Source: Pseudomonadota bacterium
GTDB lineage: Bacteria; Pseudomonadota; Gammaproteobacteria; Steroidobacterales; Steroidobacteraceae
DNA length: 7,071 nt
Direction of reading: 5' to 3'
Assembly: GCA_003242275.1 (NCBI GenBank)
Contig: QGUX01000189.1
Coordinates: 1-7,071, forward strand
Numbering within the stretch: the first letter of the stretch is position 1; each line of letters opens with the position of its first letter. Of the stretch, positions 6,250 through 7,071 are shown in pieces. Under the pieces are notes generated by a model that worked only from the letters and a program-made list of their open reading frames with translations, had not been told where the DNA came from and did not search any database. A program made the position numbers and the translations under genes.

Positions 6250-6642
6250 ATGGCAGCAGCAACCAACTACGGCACCGGCCGGCGCAAGACCGCCACCGCC
6301 CGCGTCTTCATGAAGCCGGGCACCGGCCGCATCACGGTCAATGACCGGCCGCTCGACGAATTCTTCGGCCGCGAGACCGGCCGCATGATCGTGCGCCAGC
6401 CGCTGGCCGTGGCGCAGGTCGAGGACCGCTTCGACTTCAACGTGAAGGTGAGCGGCGGCGGCATCACCGGGCAGGCCGGCGCGATCCGCCATGGCATCAC
6501 CCGGGCGCTGATCGAGTACGATGAGGGCCTGCGCAAGCCGCTGCGCCAGGCCGGGTTCGTGACCCGCGACGCGCGCGAGGTGGAGCGCAAGAAGGTCGGT
6601 CGCCGCAAGGCCCGCCGCGGTCCGCAGTACTCGAAGCGTTAA
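6250..6642 (+). CDS. rpsI: 30S ribosomal protein S9
   Basis: S9 is a small-subunit head protein whose C-terminal tail reaches the P-site tRNA. The 130-residue product matches the normal length (E. coli 130). It shows [14 protein letters not shown] (7-20), the signature [19 protein letters not shown] (69-87), [17 protein letters not shown] (107-123) and the invariant SKR end. ATG 6250 matches the family N-terminus. The 33-nt gap after rplM is C/A-rich with almost no purine run, so there is no Shine-Dalgarno sequence. The gene overlaps a hairpin at its stop codon and is followed 31 nt later by a tRNA gene in the same direction. Confidence 0.98.
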   Translation: MAAATNYGTGRRKTATARVFMKPGTGRITVNDRPLDEFFGRETGRMIVRQPLAVAQVEDRFDFNVKVSGGGITGQAGAIRHGITRALIEYDEGLRKPLRQAGFVTRDAREVERKKVGRRKARRGPQYSKR

Positions 6643-6653
6643 GATACGCTTCG
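6632..6653 (+). promoter_or_regulatory. 8-bp hairpin straddling the rpsI stop codon
   Basis: CGAAGCGT (6632-6639) pairs perfectly with ACGCTTCG (6646-6653) around the 6-nt loop TAAGAT, which contains most of the rpsI TAA stop (6640-6642). No T run follows, so it is not a standard terminator. It could be an RNA-processing or stability element between rpsI and the tRNA. The loop sequence also resembles a weak -10. Confidence 0.45.
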
Positions 6654-6673
6654 GGTCCGGGCGATCTGGATAT

Positions 6674-6747
6674 TGGGGGATCGTCTAGCGGTAGGACTAC
6701 GGACTCTGACTCCGTCAACCTTGGTTCGAATCCAAGTCCCCCAGCCA
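6674..6747 (+). tRNA. tRNA-Gln (anticodon CUG)
   Basis: The 74-nt cloverleaf includes the encoded CCA. The acceptor stem is TGGGGGA (6674-6680) with TCCCCCA (6737-6743), followed by discriminator G6744 and CCA (6745-6747). The D arm is GTCTAGCGGTAGGAC. The anticodon stem is ACGGA/TCCGT around loop CTCTGAC with anticodon CTG at 6706-6708. The T arm is CTTGG TTCGAAT CCAAG. It reads CAG codons, frequent in this GC-rich sequence. No convincing independent promoter is visible in the 31 nt after rpsI, so it is probably co-transcribed with rplM-rpsI and cut out by RNase P. Confidence 0.97.
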
Positions 6748-6754
6748 ACCTGAG

Positions 6755-6782
6755 AAGGGCGCCGCGAAAACGGCGCCCTTTT
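6755..6782 (+). terminator. Intrinsic terminator after tRNA-Gln
   Basis: The stem AAGGGCGCCG (6755-6764) pairs perfectly with CGGCGCCCTT (6771-6780) around loop CGAAAA, and TTTT (6779-6782) follows the GC core. It begins 8 nt after the tRNA and probably ends the rplM-rpsI-tRNA transcript. Confidence 0.88.
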
Positions 6783-6840
6783 CGTTTGCGCGTTGCCCCC
6801 GTACCTGGCCCGGCCGGGGATGCCTGGCGCGGGATGGCGG

Positions 6841-7071
6841 TCAGGCCGAGGCCGGTTCCGCGGGGACCAGTGGTTCGCCGGCGCGCCCCTGGAAGCCCTG
6901 CGAGACCAGCGACTTCAGTTCTTCCACATGCGCGGTGCTGCGCCTGTCCTGCTGCCAGAACAGGTACGTCGCCGCGAAGGGCAACAGGATCCCCAGGCCG
7001 GCGGTGACGGATGCGAGCAGCATCCCGATGATGAAGGTGAGGACGAACACGACCACCAGCGCCTTCCACAG
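6841..7071 (-). CDS. Small hydrophobic membrane protein of unknown function (3' part, possibly complete)
   Basis: The frame is open from the window edge (7071) to a TGA at 6843-6841, encoding 76 visible residues from LWKAL to the C-terminal VPAEPASA. Two hydrophobic stretches (VVVFVLTFIIGMLLASVTAGL and GILLPFAATYLFW) suggest a helical hairpin or one long and one short membrane segment. A charged, probably cytosolic tail (QQDRRSTAHVEELKSLVSQG) follows. A GTG at 7056 with GGAAGG 5 nt upstream could start a complete 71-residue protein, or the gene may begin just beyond the window. I do not recognise the family. Codon use, rich in G/C third positions, supports coding. It converges on the rpsI/tRNA unit; the 58 nt between the tRNA terminator and its stop show no clear terminator on the minus strand. 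Confidence 0.6.
   Translation of the reverse strand: MWKALVVVFVLTFIIGMLLASVTAGLGILLPFAATYLFWQQDRRSTAHVEELKSLVSQGFQGRAGEPLVPAEPASA

Noticed and set aside
6803..6825. A GC palindrome (CCCGGCCGGG) in the gap before the small membrane protein stop codon.
   Set aside because: It has no T tract on either strand and such palindromes are expected in this base composition, so I did not call a terminator.
6497..7069. A 190-codon minus-strand open frame containing GFEPRLTESESVVLPLDDPP.
   Set aside because: That peptide is the antisense translation of the tRNA-Gln gene, a well-known source of spurious database proteins. The frame also crosses rpsI and the terminator.

Overview
The window is a gene-dense, GC-rich stretch of ordinary chromosome, most likely from a gammaproteobacterium. 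It encodes DjlA, a Crp/Vfr-type regulator, the diiron ubiquinone hydroxylase Coq7, a long (yeast-type) PurC, the rplM-rpsI pair and a tRNA with a genomically encoded CCA end. That combination fits the Pseudomonas, Xanthomonadales or Chromatiales side of the class, but I cannot name a genus. I see no mobile element, CRISPR array, toxin-antitoxin pair or obvious defence locus.

Layout. (1) Minus strand, 1027 to 1: purC (SAICAR synthase), followed 18 nt later by the first 27 codons of a gene that runs off the window. (2) Plus strand, 1034-3326: djlA (membrane-anchored J-domain co-chaperone), then the ATPase and permease of an ABC-2 (DrrAB-like) exporter, packed as one operon. The purC and djlA start codons are only 6 bp apart. 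(3) Plus strand, 3361-4044: rpe (ribulose-phosphate 3-epimerase), closed by a strong A/T-flanked hairpin at 4058-4082 that can stop transcription from both sides. (4) Minus strand, 5634 to 4105: coq7 and then a crp/vfr-like cAMP receptor protein carrying an unusual acidic C-terminal tail. A near-consensus CRP operator lies in the coq7-crp gap. (5) Plus strand, 5687-6782: an rplM promoter with a GC-rich discriminator, a roughly 65-nt structured leader, rplM (L13), rpsI (S9), tRNA-Gln(CUG) and an intrinsic terminator. (6) Minus strand, 7071 to 6841: the 3' part, or possibly the whole, of a small membrane protein I do not recognise.

The genes serve core housekeeping: purine synthesis, the pentose phosphate pathway, ubiquinone synthesis, translation, membrane protein quality control and global cAMP regulation. 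The points most worth a second look are regulatory. They are the likely Crp autoregulatory site, the acidic tail on Crp, and several genes (coq7, rpe, djlA, possibly purC) whose best -10 element sits so close to the start codon that their mRNAs may be leaderless or nearly so. I found no clear evidence of an undescribed multi-gene system here.
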